From the NCBI GenBank assembly GCA_050180235.1, contig JBFXEJ010000015.1, positions 9,716 to 73,715 on the forward strand: a stretch of 64,000 nucleotides of DNA, written 5' to 3'. Made by a program: the position numbers and the translations under genes. Shown here piece after piece: positions 27,501-36,087 of the stretch (positions are counted from its first letter, which is position 1; each line of letters begins with the position of its first letter). The notes under the pieces are model-generated. The model saw only the letters and a list, made by a program, of their open reading frames with translations. It did not search any database and was not told where the DNA came from. Source of the DNA: JAABRU01 sp050180235 (GTDB lineage: Bacteria > Desulfobacterota > Desulfobacteria > Desulfobacterales > Desulfococcaceae).

Positions 27501-27734
27501 ATCACGGATGCCATCAAAAACGGAGAGATTGATCTGGTCATCAATACGCCCGGAGGCAGACAGAGCCAGGAGGATGATTCTTATATCCGCAAGGCATCTG
27601 TGCGCTACCGCGTTCCGAATATCACCACAGCAGCTTCAGCTCTGACTGCTGCCAAAGGCATTGCAGCGCGGCGCAAAGGAAAGCCGCGTGTGCGGCCTTT
27701 GCAGAAATATGATGCGGATAATGGTGAATTATGA
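24528..27734 (+). CDS. CarB-like protein (carbamoyl-phosphate synthase large chain homologue, eroded active sites)
   Basis: 1068 residues, the length and layout of CarB: two ATP-grasp halves and a C-terminal MGS-like domain. The first half keeps GGTGG, EESLLGW and EVNPRASRT, but the ATP-binding RPS is HPA. The second half is heavily changed: the expected GGQTPL reads SGKCTM, the EDRERF element is GDREGF, the RPSYVLGGRAM loop is RSEVAAHPAAE, and the metal-binding EVNPRA is EAEIGA. The carbamate-phosphorylating site is probably dead. No carA is nearby. It could be a paralogue with a regulatory or partial kinase role; an ordinary CarB is unlikely. Confidence 0.75.
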   Translation: MPKQKDIHKILIIGSGPLIIGQGEEYDCFGTQACQALRGRGYEVVTADADPAAVMTDPDRSDVTYIEPLNTKVITEIIAAERPDALLTSLGGQSALNLGIELEKSGVLREFGVKIIGTGADAVRLCQDRDAFKKTMSDLGIETPRSRTVHSAEEAQKAAEDLGCPLVIHPAFAIGGTGGELLYNMEDIPEAAARGISASLVGQIMVEESLLGWDELEAVLLRDAENHISTVCCVENIDPAGVHTGDSICVIPMMGVSHELRTKIENQAHAIAGAIAPEGLAVIQFAHDPGTGRLVVIEVNPRASRTAALAAKAAGLPLGAFSALLSCGLRMDEIPDLKKWKDSGDCGFRGQVTVKFPRWDFGRFPKSEDRLGIRMQSSGEVMGIGRTFAEALQKAVRSLDADRCGLGFAGDYDQKTADELLNMLGKPSSQNMFILYGALRKGADISVIQEKTRIRPLFIAQIKEMLDLENEILRSKRNLPDDDLLIRAKKAGFADRYLSRVLEIPERQIRQRREAMKLFPARFAVGGDESGRRGYYFSYAEKGNGENNRGKKRSILIAGSGPHRIARSREFDHCCIQAVSAVRDAGYAALMHNCNPASVTTDPAMSDALFFEPLTAEDILNIAQQEKPDGVILQFSGKCTMDMEAELERAGIRVFGSVADAMRKTGDREGFRQIVRKLGFPRLRSGRAAAAEEILKTADDIGYPVFIRSEVAAHPAAEVFMDQKSLRDWLALSPEIHSHKPVFIEEFLKNAIGAEALAVSDGSEVFVAGVAEHVERAGVHSGDSTLAVPPLMLSHLQLDIIRDYARGIALELHVSGLLSVRYAIAGDTVYMLEAEIGASRTVPLISKVCRIPLARMAVQIMLGKTLSDLNPRQRNIPHFSVRKAVFPFDVFPETDPLPGPEMRSTGQALGLSDSFGRAFFKAWEACGIPLPLEGTVLITVADQDKSAALEPARLFREMGFRILATRGTRQFLSENGIESDLIKKMGYGRPNITDAIKNGEIDLVINTPGGRQSQEDDSYIRKASVRYRVPNITTAASALTAAKGIAARRKGKPRVRPLQKYDADNGEL

Positions 27735-27811
27735 ATGTGTTCCATTTGGATTCCATTCAGGCCATATAAATTCCACTGCAGTACATGACCACGTTGAATT
27801 TTATATAATCC

Positions 27812-27868
27812 CATCCTGAGAGGGGCAGGGGTGTGTAAAATTCACGGCTGAAACATCCCCTCTCAGGA
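27812..27868. repeat. Inverted repeat after carB-like gene
   Basis: CCTGAGAGGGG and CCCCTCTCAGG arms enclose ~35 bp in the 237-bp gap. A terminator-like structure without a T-run; no gene in the gap. Confidence 0.4.
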
Positions 27869-27971
27869 GGGGAATTGATACCATAAAATATAAATTGCTT
27901 ATGCAGTATTCTGTTTAAATGTGGGTGAATAGAAGCAGCCCCCGCCATAACCATTAAAGGGACAATTTTTG

Positions 27972-29123
27972 ATGAGTCGCGTATTTCTGATCGGTTTTCT
28001 GTTTATTTTCATGATACTGGCCACTATGAAGAACTGGCGTCTGGCAGTGGGTCTGTTCGCTGTATCTGCCGCCGGAGCTGTGCTCCTGTTTTACGGCAGT
28101 ATGGAAAAACTGGGAGGAAACAGCACTCCGCAGCATGAACTTCTTAACATCCGGATTCTGTACGGAGAGATGCACAGGAATATTATCCATGATCCGAAAT
28201 TCCGGGAACTGCTCAAACACAGATACGCAATAACTCTGACCGGAATCCAGTCGCATATGCGGGAAATGGCGGATGTGTCTGTTAAAGGGATTGACGGAAT
28301 ATGGCCTTCGGGTATGCAGTCGGTCTGTATTTTCCAAAAAGGGCATCAGGATCTGAAATATACCCTGCATCCTCTGTTCAGTACACCTCTGGTCATTTGT
28401 TCCTGGCCGGAAACAGTTTCCGTGCTGATAAACAAAGGTCTGGCTGAAAAGAAAGGAAATTTCTTTGTTTTTTCCGGCATGGGTTCTCTGGCGGCAATGA
28501 CGGGCGATGGAAAAACATGGGCTGATCTGGGACTGCACCAGACCGAAGGGCTGATAAAGATTGCCGGACTTTCCTCTTCTGCGGAAACTGACACCGGAGT
28601 GTTCAGCACTGTTCTTATGGCGCAGGCACTCAGGCAGGGGAACCTTTCTGTTTCTGACTTTTCCGGATCATTTCCGGAAAAATTGCGGAGGACTGCCGCG
28701 CAGATGCGCACATCGGAAAAAACTTCGGAAGATCTTTTTGCCCAGTACATCAGACAGGGACAGTGGACTTTTCCCCTGATCCTTACAGAAGAATGCCATG
28801 TGCCTGCTTTTTATCAGGCTTTCCCAAAATACCGGGATACGGTTGCACAGCATGTACGGGTAATGATACCGGAACCTCTCATTGTGCAATATATTCCCTT
28901 CCTGTCCCTGGGGCCGGCCGGGGAAAAACTGGCCCTTGCACTGGCTGATCCGGAGCTCCATCAGTTTATTATGAAAAAATACGGATTCCGGTCAGAACTG
29001 AACACAGATGCCCACATGCCGGAGATTTTTTCAATCCTCGGTCTGCCGGAAAAAATCGAAAATCCGATTTCTGTCTCCCCGGAGCTGACTGATGCCGTCA
29101 TGTCCGCATTTCTGTCTGAATGA
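27972..29123 (+). CDS. Membrane-anchored periplasmic binding-protein-like protein
   Basis: 383 residues; the ATG at 27972 follows AAGGGA. Two hydrophobic segments (about 3-20 and 24-42) place the rest outside the membrane. The middle resembles solute-binding (SBP_bac_11-like) proteins: a TPLVICSWPETVSVL strand, GKTWADLGL, then a TDTGVFSTVLMAQAL segment in the position of the usual SNSG motif. The ligand is unknown. It sits 18 bp upstream of a potassium-channel gene, so the two may be co-transcribed. I cannot assign a function. Confidence 0.5.
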   Translation: MSRVFLIGFLFIFMILATMKNWRLAVGLFAVSAAGAVLLFYGSMEKLGGNSTPQHELLNIRILYGEMHRNIIHDPKFRELLKHRYAITLTGIQSHMREMADVSVKGIDGIWPSGMQSVCIFQKGHQDLKYTLHPLFSTPLVICSWPETVSVLINKGLAEKKGNFFVFSGMGSLAAMTGDGKTWADLGLHQTEGLIKIAGLSSSAETDTGVFSTVLMAQALRQGNLSVSDFSGSFPEKLRRTAAQMRTSEKTSEDLFAQYIRQGQWTFPLILTEECHVPAFYQAFPKYRDTVAQHVRVMIPEPLIVQYIPFLSLGPAGEKLALALADPELHQFIMKKYGFRSELNTDAHMPEIFSILGLPEKIENPISVSPELTDAVMSAFLSE

Positions 29124-29141
29124 CAAAAAAGGCAGTGACAG

Positions 29142-30131
29142 ATGGAATTGAAACGACTGCGTATATCCTTTATTGTGCTGCTGGGCATCCTTGCCTTTGG
29201 AACACTGGGATACCGCTATATCGAGCAGATGTCTTTTTTTGATGCCCTGTATATGACCATGATAACCATAAGCACCGTGGGTTTTTCCGAAATTCATCCG
29301 CTGTCGGCCTATGGCAGGATCATCACCATGATCATTATAACCATGAGTGTCACCATCGGAGCATATTCTATTACAGTGGTGGCCAGGGTGCTGATTGAGG
29401 GGGAACTGAGAAAGGGTTTTGAAAGGAGAAAGGTGGAAAAACAGATACAGGATTTGAAAAACCATTTCATTATCTGCGGGTTCGGACGCATTGGCCGTAT
29501 TATCTGCAGGGAACTTTGCCAGGATGGTATTCAGTTTGTAATCATTGAACAGGATGCAGCGGCAATTCCATCCATAGAAAAGGAAAAATACCTTTATCTG
29601 CAAATGGATGCAGCGTCAGATGAAGCCCTGATCAAAGCCGGGATTATGAAAGCGCGGGGACTGGTCACAGCCGTGCGCGCGGATGCCAATAATGTTTTTA
29701 TCACCCTTACAGCAAAAGGACTTCGGCCTGATATTTTTGTCATGTCGCGCACCTCGGATGTGAAAAACGAGGACAAACTCAAACGAGCGGGAGCCACCCG
29801 TGTGGTTTCCCCTTATTACATCGGCGGAAGGCGCATGGCCCAGATATTAAAACAGCCCACAGTGGTGGATTTCATAGACATTGCCACTATGGGCAACAAA
29901 CTTGGTCTGATGATGGATGAGGCTGAAATTAAACCCGGATCCCAACTGATTGGAAAAAATCTTATTGAAAGTCATCTGCGCAAAGATTTCGGGGTCATCA
30001 TTGTGGCCATCAAAAAACCGTCCGGTGAAATGATTTTCAATCCCATGCCTTCTGAAACCCTTGAAACCGGATATGTGCTTGTGGTTCTGGGCAAAAAAGA
30101 GGATGTAAAGAGGATGTACATGGTTCTTTAG
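29142..30131 (+). CDS. Potassium channel with RCK/TrkA-N and TrkA-C domains
   Basis: 329 residues. Two transmembrane helices (about 8-26 and 58-86) flank a pore loop with the selectivity filter TVGF (residues 45-48, in TISTVGFSE). The RCK (TrkA_N) domain begins at about 108 with the nucleotide-binding GFGRIG and a terminal acidic residue (VIIEQD). TrkA_C is about 240-329 (KPGSQLIGKNL). Architecture matches MthK/Kch-type ligand-gated K+ channels of the inner membrane. Start follows a weak AAGGCAG site 18 bp after the upstream gene. Confidence 0.9.
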   Translation: MELKRLRISFIVLLGILAFGTLGYRYIEQMSFFDALYMTMITISTVGFSEIHPLSAYGRIITMIIITMSVTIGAYSITVVARVLIEGELRKGFERRKVEKQIQDLKNHFIICGFGRIGRIICRELCQDGIQFVIIEQDAAAIPSIEKEKYLYLQMDAASDEALIKAGIMKARGLVTAVRADANNVFITLTAKGLRPDIFVMSRTSDVKNEDKLKRAGATRVVSPYYIGGRRMAQILKQPTVVDFIDIATMGNKLGLMMDEAEIKPGSQLIGKNLIESHLRKDFGVIIVAIKKPSGEMIFNPMPSETLETGYVLVVLGKKEDVKRMYMVL

Positions 30132-30205
30132 AAAATTTATGAAATCCTGGCTGTGACTTTTTTGCTGTCATTGCGCAGGAATCCGGAAATTTTAAGGGAG
30201 AAATT

Positions 30206-31729
30206 ATGAATTGGCTGCATCTCGGAGACTGTCTTGAGGTTCTGAGAAAAGAAATACCTGATGAAACGGCTGATCTGATATACATTGATCCGCCGTTCAA
30301 CAGCAAACGCAATTACAATATATTCTTTGATGACAAAGATATTCAGACACAGCGCATCGCGTTTGAAGACACATGGTCACTGAAAAATATTCAGGATTCC
30401 CTGGCCGAACTCCAAAGCCTGAAAACTGAAAAAATTCAACGTCTTTTGACAACTTACGCTGAAGTTGCGCCATTTGCCTTTCCCTATCTTGTGATGATGA
30501 CATTGCGGATAGCGGAACTCCGCAGAGTATTGAAACCGACCGGAAGTTTTTATCTGCACTGTGATCCCGCGATGAGTCATTATTTAAAGACGGTGTGTGA
30601 TGTGATATTCGGGCAGAATAATTTCCGCAATGAGATTATCTGGAAAAGAATGACAGCCAGCGGATTCAAAGGGAAAAAAGATTTGGGGACAAGTCATGAT
30701 ACTGTCATAAGATATTCCAAAACGGAAAGATTCATTTATAATCCGATAATAATACCTTATACAAAAGAGTATGTGAAACGCTATTTCACAAAAATGGATG
30801 AAAAAGGCCGTATCTTCAAAGATGAAAAAATTGGCACGGCAACCGGCCCTGAAACCATAGAACGCTTAACAAAAGAAGGCAGAATTTATATCACTTCAAA
30901 AGGGAAAATGCGTATCAAACATTATCTTGATGAGGCAAAAGGATTTCCGGCAGATGATTTGTGGCTTGATTTGCCGCCAATAAATTCACAGGCAGATGAA
31001 CGTCTCGGTTATCCGACCCAAAAACCCAAAGCCCTTTTGGAACGTATTATCAAAGCCAGTTCCAATGAAGGTGATGTTGTGCTTGATGCTTTCTGCGGCT
31101 GCGGAACAACTGTTGACACAGCCGAAGGGCTGAAACGTCAGTGGATTGGCATTGATATTTCACCCATAGCAGTAAATCTGATTCAGAAACGTCTGAAAAA
31201 CACATACGGAAAAGCACTTTCAAAATACGAAGTCAGAGGTGTGCCGAAAGATGAACAGTCTGCCATAAAACTGTGGGAACAGAACCCCTTTGCCTTTCAG
31301 GACTGGTGGATAACTGAATTTGGAGCATTTTCAGCCACATATTCAGGAAAAGGTGCAGATAAAGGTGTTGACGGAATTGCCAAATATCTGATTGACAGCA
31401 GCAATAACACCATCAAAGCCGCTTTTCAGGTCAAAGGCGGAAAAGTCCAGTCAAAAGACATTGATGCTTTGCTGGGAGCAATGGTTAAACACAAATGTGA
31501 ACTTGGTGTATTTCTTACTATAAAAGAACCGACAAAACCCATGCTTGAAACCATTGCAACATCAGGAATAATTGAAACTCCGGGATATAAATTCCCAAAA
31601 CTGCAACTGCTGACGCTGTCTGAATTCTTTTCAGACAGACGCCTGAAACTGCCGCATAACAATATCACATTTGGCACTGCAAAATTCAAAGGGAAAAATA
31701 CAATGGAGCAGACTGAATTTACGGAATGA
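30206..31729 (+). CDS. Beta-class DNA methyltransferase fused to Mrr-like nuclease domain
   Basis: 507 residues. Motif IV DPPF (residues 28-31, YIDPPFNSKRNY) comes before the AdoMet-binding motif I (about 292-300, DAFCGCGTT), the order of beta-class N6-adenine/N4-cytosine methyltransferases. After about residue 360 a second domain carries GADKGVDGIAKY and then AAFQVKGGKVQSKDID, a PD-(D/E)XK pattern (Asp, then QxK) as in Mrr-cat restriction domains. Modification and cleavage may therefore be on one chain, as in type IIG-like systems. There is no separate specificity subunit. A 30-codon frame (31734-31826) follows and may be remnant sequence. Confidence 0.8.
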   Translation: MNWLHLGDCLEVLRKEIPDETADLIYIDPPFNSKRNYNIFFDDKDIQTQRIAFEDTWSLKNIQDSLAELQSLKTEKIQRLLTTYAEVAPFAFPYLVMMTLRIAELRRVLKPTGSFYLHCDPAMSHYLKTVCDVIFGQNNFRNEIIWKRMTASGFKGKKDLGTSHDTVIRYSKTERFIYNPIIIPYTKEYVKRYFTKMDEKGRIFKDEKIGTATGPETIERLTKEGRIYITSKGKMRIKHYLDEAKGFPADDLWLDLPPINSQADERLGYPTQKPKALLERIIKASSNEGDVVLDAFCGCGTTVDTAEGLKRQWIGIDISPIAVNLIQKRLKNTYGKALSKYEVRGVPKDEQSAIKLWEQNPFAFQDWWITEFGAFSATYSGKGADKGVDGIAKYLIDSSNNTIKAAFQVKGGKVQSKDIDALLGAMVKHKCELGVFLTIKEPTKPMLETIATSGIIETPGYKFPKLQLLTLSEFFSDRRLKLPHNNITFGTAKFKGKNTMEQTEFTE

Positions 31730-31856
31730 TAATATGAAATCTGATACAGTTTTTCAGAAAAAGCTGTCCACTGAAATTATAAACATATTGAAAATACTTG
31801 GAGTTTTTCATAATGACATTTTCTGAAAACCTGCAACAACTGAGGAAGAGATTATT

Positions 31857-33266
31857 TTGAAAGAATCAAAAAACCGGAACCCGAAAACCGGAAAAAATGA
31901 TAACCGTATGATAAAAAAATCTGCCCCGCGAAATCATAAGCAAAAGCAGAAAATTGAATGGATTACAGCTTTGGCTGCCAATACGTCCGGTGAAATCTTT
32001 GAAGTGGAAGGATACGCGGCTATGGGCATGGCTGATGCGCTGCTTATGCCCCTTCGCACGGAAAACACGGTTCCCATGCCCTTTGGCAGTGAGCTGATGT
32101 ATCTGCCGCACAGAAGTCCGGTTTTGTATAATATTGAAACCGGCATTGCGGAAGTGCTGAAAGAAAATCCATACGTGCCCGGTGAGCCGATCTTTCCGGT
32201 CGCGGCCTTTAATTCGCCCGGTTATGTAAACACCTATATCAGCGCGTACCGGGAGAATCTGCCTGAGGATTATCTGCCGCTTTTTTCTTACGGGGCCGTT
32301 GGCTGGCACAAAGACGGATTCCGTTCCGCTCTGATACAGGTGGATACAGAACCCAGACAGGATCTGCGGCATATGCAGAGAGAAAAGGTGGTGGCCGGAA
32401 TCAGTCAGATGCGGCAGATTATGCCGGAAAACCGGCTGCGGGAACATCTGGAAAAATGTGCGCTTGTATACGGATGCCCGGCAGGCAAAAATTTTTTTCT
32501 GCAAAGATATGAGGCTCCTCTGCCCACCTCGCAATCCTGCAATGCGCGCTGTCTGGGCTGTATATCCCTGCAGAAAAATGAGCGTATCACTTCCAGTCAG
32601 GAAAGAATTTCCTTTACGCCATTGCCGTCAGAGATTGCAGAAGTGGCTCTGACCCATATCAGACAGGTGAAAAAGGCTGTGGTCAGTTTCGGACAGGGCT
32701 GCGAGGGGGATCCTCTTTTTGCGGCAGAGGCCATTGAAGAGGCCATCCGGATGATCCGCTCGGAAACAGCAGAAGGAACCATCAACATGAACACCAACGC
32801 GAGCAAACCCGATGTTCTCAGACGCCTTTTTGACGCGGGACTTGACAGCATCCGCGTCAGCATCAACAGTGTCCGGGAACCCTGCTATAATGCATGGTTC
32901 CGGCCCGCAGGTTACAGTTTTTCCAATGTAACTGAAAGCATTGATCTGGCTTTGGGCATGAAAAAATTTGTATCTGTCAATTATCTCAACTGCCCCGGAT
33001 TTACCGACACGCCCGAAGAGGCTAAAGCTTTTATGAATTTCCGCAAAAACCATCCGCTTAATTTTATCCAGTGGCGGAATCTCAATTTTGATCCGGTCAA
33101 ATACTGGGCTGTTATGAATGCGGCTGCGGAACACAGTCCTCCCCTGGGAATGAAAACTTTGCTTAACCGCATCCGGAACAGCTTTCCGGATCTGGGATTT
33201 GGCTATTTCAATCCGCCAAAAGAAAAATGGGAAAATCTGAAACATGAAACCTGCAAAGAGACATAA
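31857..33266 (+). CDS. Radical SAM protein
   Basis: 469 residues starting at TTG, preceded by AGGAAGAG at good spacing. The [4Fe-4S]/SAM cluster motif is Cys228-x3-Cys232-x2-Cys235 (SCNARCLGC). Downstream are a GxGEP-like SFGQGCEGDP strand and an INMNTNAS motif typical of the radical SAM barrel. The N-terminal ~200 residues lack recognised motifs. The stop is 3 bp before prmA, so they share a transcript. Substrate unknown; maturation or modification of a protein or cofactor is possible. Confidence 0.8.
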   Translation: MKESKNRNPKTGKNDNRMIKKSAPRNHKQKQKIEWITALAANTSGEIFEVEGYAAMGMADALLMPLRTENTVPMPFGSELMYLPHRSPVLYNIETGIAEVLKENPYVPGEPIFPVAAFNSPGYVNTYISAYRENLPEDYLPLFSYGAVGWHKDGFRSALIQVDTEPRQDLRHMQREKVVAGISQMRQIMPENRLREHLEKCALVYGCPAGKNFFLQRYEAPLPTSQSCNARCLGCISLQKNERITSSQERISFTPLPSEIAEVALTHIRQVKKAVVSFGQGCEGDPLFAAEAIEEAIRMIRSETAEGTINMNTNASKPDVLRRLFDAGLDSIRVSINSVREPCYNAWFRPAGYSFSNVTESIDLALGMKKFVSVNYLNCPGFTDTPEEAKAFMNFRKNHPLNFIQWRNLNFDPVKYWAVMNAAAEHSPPLGMKTLLNRIRNSFPDLGFGYFNPPKEKWENLKHETCKET

Positions 33267-33269
33267 GCA

Positions 33270-34199
33270 ATGAAATGGACAGAAGTTAAAGTGATTTTTG
33301 AGCATCCTGACAGGGATCTGGCAGTTGATCTGATTTCCGATATATTTTACAGTTTCGGGCTGCAGGGCGTGGCTGTGGAAAGCACTGTTCCGGATGAAGA
33401 TGCAGACTGGGCAGACGGAGCGCAAAAAATCCCGGACGCGGATTCGGTTTCAGCCTATTTCCCCAAAGATGGGCGTTTTGGGGACAGTCTGCGCAAAATC
33501 AGGGCGGAACTGGATCGTCTGGCAGCAGAATCAGATATTTCCACCCGGATTGTGTTTAAGGAAATGGATGAGGAAGACTGGGCTGAATCCTGGAAAGAAT
33601 ATTTCTGGCCGGAAAAAGTGGGGAAAAATATCGTGGTAAAACCCACCTGGCGGGATTATGCGCCGGAGCCCGGGGAAATTGTGCTGGAGATAGATCCGGG
33701 CATGGCATTTGGCACAGGCACCCATCCCACCACATCCATGTGCATTCAGCTCATTGAAAAATATCTGCATCCCGGAGATTCCATTCTGGACATAGGAACC
33801 GGGTCAGGAATTCTGCTCACAGCCGCGGCAAAACTCGGAGCCGGAAATTTATGCGGCATTGACAATGACCCTGTGGCCGTTGATATTGCAGGGAAAAATC
33901 TGCTGCTAAATCAGACAGCACCGGAGCAGTTCACTGTTGTTACCGGTCATCTCGCGGAAAAAGTTCATCAGCACTTTGATCTGATAATCGCGAATATTCT
34001 TACCAATGTCATTCTGGAACTGCTCGACAGTGTTCCCGGTCTGCTCTGTGAACACGGAATCTTTGTATGCTCCGGCATTATCTCGGAAAACCGGGAAAAG
34101 GTGACGCAGAAAATGGAAAAGCTGGGTTTTGAAATTGCCGAAGTCATTGAAAAGGAAGGCTGGGTGGGGATTGCGGGAATTATGAAATCTGAAAAATAA
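33270..34199 (+). CDS. prmA: Ribosomal protein L11 methyltransferase
   Basis: 309 residues, the usual PrmA length. The N-terminal substrate-recognition domain (about 1-75) leads to a class I methyltransferase fold: DPGMAFGTGTHPTT (about 144-157), the AdoMet-binding DIGTGSGIL and the catalytic-loop NILTNVILEL. It methylates ribosomal protein L11 at several sites. The gene follows the radical SAM gene by 3 bp and is closed by a strong terminator. Confidence 0.92.
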   Translation: MKWTEVKVIFEHPDRDLAVDLISDIFYSFGLQGVAVESTVPDEDADWADGAQKIPDADSVSAYFPKDGRFGDSLRKIRAELDRLAAESDISTRIVFKEMDEEDWAESWKEYFWPEKVGKNIVVKPTWRDYAPEPGEIVLEIDPGMAFGTGTHPTTSMCIQLIEKYLHPGDSILDIGTGSGILLTAAAKLGAGNLCGIDNDPVAVDIAGKNLLLNQTAPEQFTVVTGHLAEKVHQHFDLIIANILTNVILELLDSVPGLLCEHGIFVCSGIISENREKVTQKMEKLGFEIAEVIEKEGWVGIAGIMKSEK

Positions 34200-34303
34200 T
34201 ATGCCATTGAATTTTAGGGAGAATCTGCGTGTTTGTGCCTTCGCTGCAGAATGAAAACTGCATAGTGCTTTGTCAACTTTGATTTTATGAGCTGAAGTGT
34301 ACA

Positions 34304-34339
34304 AAAAAACCGGATTTTTTGGAAAAATCCGGTTTTTCG
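34304..34339. terminator. Bidirectional terminator after prmA
   Basis: AAAAACCGGATTTTT (34305-34319) and its complement AAAAATCCGGTTTTT (34323-34337) with a 3-nt loop and T/A runs on both sides. It separates the + strand operon from the - strand polysaccharide locus. Confidence 0.8.
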
Positions 34340-34372
34340 TAAAATTTATGTCTGAAAATATATGGAAACATA

Positions 34373-34525
34373 GGTAGTGGGTCAAATCCGCTGATGACGG
34401 TCTCCCCTCCCTTGAGGGAGGGGCAGGGGAGGGTGAAAACATCAGTTTGTTACAGGATATTATTTTTACCCCTCCCCGACCCTCCCACAGGGGGAGGGGA
34501 TTTTCAACGGATTTGACCCACTACC
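34373..34525. mobile_element. IS1-related MITE, 153 bp, TSD GAAACATA
   Basis: Termini GGTAGTGGGTCAAATCCG and CGGATTTGACCCACTACC are inverted repeats of the IS1-family end at 63797. The 8-bp duplication GAAACATA lies at 34365-34372 and 34526-34533. The interior has the same CCCTCCCTTGAGGGAGGG-type palindromes as the copy at 20070-20238 and no gene. Confidence 0.88.
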
Positions 34526-34549
34526 GAAACATACTTAACCGTGTTAATT

Positions 34550-35704
34550 TCACAACTGTCTGCGGCATTTTCGTATAACTGAAACAATACGTTCCATATC
34601 CTCATTCGTCATGGCAGTGCCTGATGGAAGACAAAGTCCGCGTTCAAACAAATCTTCCGACACGTTTCCCCCTGTATATCCTGATTTGTAAGTTGTTGTA
34701 AACACCGGCTGCATGTGCATGGGTTTCCATACAGGTCTGGATTCAATGTTTTCAGCCTCAAGAGCGATTCTCACGGTTTCACGATCTGCTCCGAATATTT
34801 CAGTTGTTATCAAAATTACTGTCAGCCAGCGGTTTGACTTTCCGTAAGGGGCTTCGGGCATAAAATCAATGCCGGGAATATCTTTGAGGGCATTTCTGTA
34901 ATACTCAAATATCCTGCGTTTTGCCTTTACTCTTTCATCCAATACCCGGAGCTGTCCCCTGCCGATGGCGGCCAGGATATTGCTCATGCGGTAATTGTAT
35001 CCGATTTGCGTGTGTTCATAATGGGGCGACGGGTCCCGTGCCTGCTGGGATAAAAATCTTGCCTGATCAATGAGTGCTTTGTCATGGGAGGCCAGCATGC
35101 CGCCGCCGGATGTGGTGATGATCTTGTTTCCATTGAATGAAAAAACAGCGGCTTTTGCACCGAATCCCGCATGTTTTCCTTTGTACATGGCTCCGCAGGC
35201 TTCGGCAGCATCCACAATTACCGGAATGTCATAAGGCGCGCAGATTTCCTTAATCCGGTCATAATCCGCACATTGACCGTAAAGGTCTGTGGGAATAACG
35301 GCTTTGGGCAGTTTTCCCTTTTTATGGCATCTCTCCAGTTCTTCAGCCAGCAGATCCGGATTCATATTCCATGAGATGCGATCCGCGTCAATAAATACCG
35401 GTACTGCGCCAATAAATGTTGCAGGCGAGACACTTCCGATAAAAGTGAGTGTGGATGCAATTACTTCATCTCCGGCTTTTATGCCCAATATCCGGAGAGC
35501 AAGGTGCATGGCAGCAGTGCCGGAAGCGAGAGCAACCGCATGGGGAATTCCTGTGAGTGCAGAAAATTCCTTTTCAAAGGCATCCACCTGGGGGCCTAAC
35601 GGCGCGATATAATTGCTGTCAAAGGCTTCATGCACAAATCGGATTTCTTCTCCGCCCATATGAGGCGGAGAGAGGAAAATGCGTTTATATTTGTATATCA
35701 TCAT
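34550..35704 (-). CDS. DegT/DnrJ/EryC1/StrS-family sugar aminotransferase
   Basis: 384 residues from the ATG 1 bp after the upstream stop (TAACATG). Fold-type I PLP signatures: ASGTAAMHLALR (about 60-71), VDAAEACGAMY, and the PLP-binding lysine at about 194 in SFNGNKIITTSGGG. It closely resembles PglE/LegC-type transaminases that make UDP-4-amino-sugars such as bacillosamine precursors. Together with the PglC-like transferase and PglD-like acetyltransferase upstream it suggests an N-acetylated diamino or amino sugar in the surface glycan. Confidence 0.88.
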   Translation of the reverse strand: MMIYKYKRIFLSPPHMGGEEIRFVHEAFDSNYIAPLGPQVDAFEKEFSALTGIPHAVALASGTAAMHLALRILGIKAGDEVIASTLTFIGSVSPATFIGAVPVFIDADRISWNMNPDLLAEELERCHKKGKLPKAVIPTDLYGQCADYDRIKEICAPYDIPVIVDAAEACGAMYKGKHAGFGAKAAVFSFNGNKIITTSGGGMLASHDKALIDQARFLSQQARDPSPHYEHTQIGYNYRMSNILAAIGRGQLRVLDERVKAKRRIFEYYRNALKDIPGIDFMPEAPYGKSNRWLTVILITTEIFGADRETVRIALEAENIESRPVWKPMHMQPVFTTTYKSGYTGGNVSEDLFERGLCLPSGTAMTNEDMERIVSVIRKCRRQL

Positions 35705-35705
35705 G

Positions 35706-36053
35706 TTATCCCATATTTTTTTTATCTGTAACAAGGGCCGGACTGTATTTATAATCATACAGAACCGGAATATTGACATTGCCAAAGTTGCCGGGTGCCG
35801 GGCTTTCAGCAGATTTTCCCAGTTCATACAATCTTTCAGGGGCAGCATCCGCTCCGTTGGGCCAGCAGATCGTGTTGAGATCAATGAAAAATTTTCTGAA
35901 ATATGTTTTGTCTTTCAAAAGGGAAAACACACCTTTTCTTTTTGCATAAGGTTCGAAATCAACCACCTTTGTCTGACCATCATTGAATGTTATCCGGATC
36001 AGATAATCTTTCATATATACGGCATCAGTTACATGCAATATAAAATCTTTCAT
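35706..36053 (-). CDS. DUF2442-family small protein
   Basis: 115 residues. The family pattern is clear: a VTDAVYMKDYLIRITFNDGQ beta hairpin, then FSLLKDKTYFRKFFID and TICWPNGADAAPERLYELG. DUF2442 proteins are often paired with DUF4160 or toxin-like genes; no such partner is adjacent here, but a nucleotidyltransferase-like gene lies just upstream. The stop abuts the aminotransferase start. The C-terminal ~30 residues extend past the usual family end. Confidence 0.75.
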   Translation of the reverse strand: MKDFILHVTDAVYMKDYLIRITFNDGQTKVVDFEPYAKRKGVFSLLKDKTYFRKFFIDLNTICWPNGADAAPERLYELGKSAESPAPGNFGNVNIPVLYDYKYSPALVTDKKNMG

Positions 36054-36087
36054 ATCAACTCCTAACGGCAGGTTTCCATAAATCTGT

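Noticed and set aside
24528..27734. Ordinary carB annotation
   Set aside because: Key ATP and metal motifs of the second half are replaced and there is no carA, so the standard enzyme name would mislead.
31734..31826. 30-codon frame after the methyltransferase-nuclease gene
   Set aside because: No motif or partner logic; may be leftover coding sequence but cannot be shown.
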